Source: Rodentibacter heidelbergensis
GTDB taxonomy: Bacteria; Pseudomonadota; Gammaproteobacteria; Enterobacterales; Pasteurellaceae
Direction of reading: 5' to 3'
NCBI RefSeq assembly: GCF_002000125.1
Contig: NZ_MLHH01000026.1
Location: 1-36,470 of the forward strand
DNA length: 36,470 nt
The position numbers and the translations under genes were made by a program. The notes beneath the pieces are model-generated. The model worked only from the letters and a program-made list of their open reading frames with translations, was not told where the DNA came from and made no database searches. Positions 36,288 to 36,470 of this stretch are shown in pieces; the stretch's first letter is position 1; the number at the start of each line of letters is the position of its first letter.

Positions 36288-36342
36288 ATCTGCACCCCAA
36301 AAGTTGGACTAATCTTCCAACTCACAAGGGTGCAGATTTTTT
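36288..36342 (+). terminator. nested hairpin of the IS leader, probable pbpG terminator
   Basis: ATCTGCACCC (36288-36297) pairs with GGGTGCAGAT (36328-36337) as a perfect 10-bp outer stem. Inside it AGTTGGA (36302-36308) pairs with TCCAACT (36316-36322). The run of six T from 36337 to 36342 ends at the orfA ATG. It would stop pbpG readthrough into the transposase gene. Confidence 0.7.
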
Positions 36343-36470
36343 ATGACTAAATATAACCAACTTTTCAAACAGCAAGTGCTCGAATTTTATCTCCAACATA
36401 ATAAAAATCAGTCGCTGACACGCAAACAATTTCATCTCAAAGAACGTACACTATACCGTTGGATTACCCA
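36290..36470 (+). mobile_element. left end of an IS3-family (IS150-like) insertion sequence, cut by the window
   Basis: The likely terminal sequence begins near TGCACCCCAAAAGTTGGACT, similar to ends of the IS150 group, about 50 bp after the pbpG stop. It continues into the orfA start. The right end, orfB and any target duplication are outside the window, so the exact first base is uncertain. Confidence 0.65.
36343..36470 (+). CDS. IS3-family transposase OrfA, N-terminal part
   Basis: OrfA is the helix-turn-helix DNA-binding half of IS3-family transposases. The first 42 codons are in the window and read MTKYNQLFKQQVLEFYLQHN, then a second segment SLTRKQFHLKERTLYRWIT, which fits the HTH_28 fold ending in a recognition helix with a TLYRWI-like sequence. 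The ATG directly follows the T-run of the leader hairpin; the only ribosome-binding-like sequence (AAGGG) is inside that hairpin, so the structure may also limit translation. The same N-terminus occurs as a nine-residue relic at 7337-7364. The gene is open to the window edge. Confidence 0.75.
   Translation, partial: MTKYNQLFKQQVLEFYLQHNKNQSLTRKQFHLKERTLYRWIT

Noticed and set aside
1-36470. CRISPR arrays, tRNA or rRNA genes, prophage
   Set aside because: Reading both strands showed no regularly spaced direct repeats, cloverleaf-like segments or phage genes.

Overview
The window reads as chromosomal DNA of a Pasteurellaceae bacterium of the Haemophilus-type competence group. It is AT-rich, and the 9-mer AAGTGCGGT or its complement occurs 24 times by my reading, about once per 1.5 kb. 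This is the Haemophilus-type DNA uptake signal; I saw no copy of the Actinobacillus pleuropneumoniae-type ACAAGCGGT. Gene order and protein sequences fit Haemophilus/Aggregatibacter/Pasteurella relatives, but the genus cannot be fixed from this sequence alone. No tRNA, rRNA, CRISPR or prophage is visible.

Layout, left to right. 1-512: 5' part of a two-partner-secretion outer-membrane transporter, frameshifted at a run of seven A and cut by the window edge. 671-4147: rlmM and gcvA (minus), the divergent small RNA GcvB (plus), and ilvE. 4308-7292: PLP synthase genes pdxS-pdxT (minus) with the divergent MocR-type regulator pdxR. 7335-7419: a dead IS left end that now looks like the purF terminator. 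7437-9456: PurR-controlled cvpA-purF. 9554-13636: yfbV, then divergent ackA-pta. 13703-19834: rnd, fadD, slp, tsaB and yoaA, all minus. 19990-20861: a translationally coupled pair of unknown exported proteins. 21041-27905: a complete cytochrome c maturation operon ccmABCDEFGHI (minus), with divergent sodA at 28182-28826. 28869-35133: an isoprenylcysteine-methyltransferase-like gene and the rlmN-pilW-rodZ-ispG-hisS-yfgM run (minus). 35366-36241: pbpG (plus). 36290-36470: the left end and orfA start of an IS3-family element, cut by the window edge.

Most genes are housekeeping: amino acid, purine and PLP synthesis; acetate overflow; envelope and cell shape (RodZ, PBP7, PilW, Slp); RNA modification (RlmM, RlmN, TsaB); and respiration-linked heme handling (Ccm). 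Regulation can be read in several places: GcvA/GcvB, a consensus PurR box, an FNR-like dyad over the sodA promoter, repeats between pdxR and pdxS, and hairpin-plus-T-run leaders before cvpA, ackA and rlmN.

The least explained items are the exported-protein pair beside ccmI, the hairpin leader shared by the IS and its relic, the frameshifted TpsB gene, and the leader hairpins. I found no clearly new multi-gene system; the exported pair is the best candidate for unknown biology.
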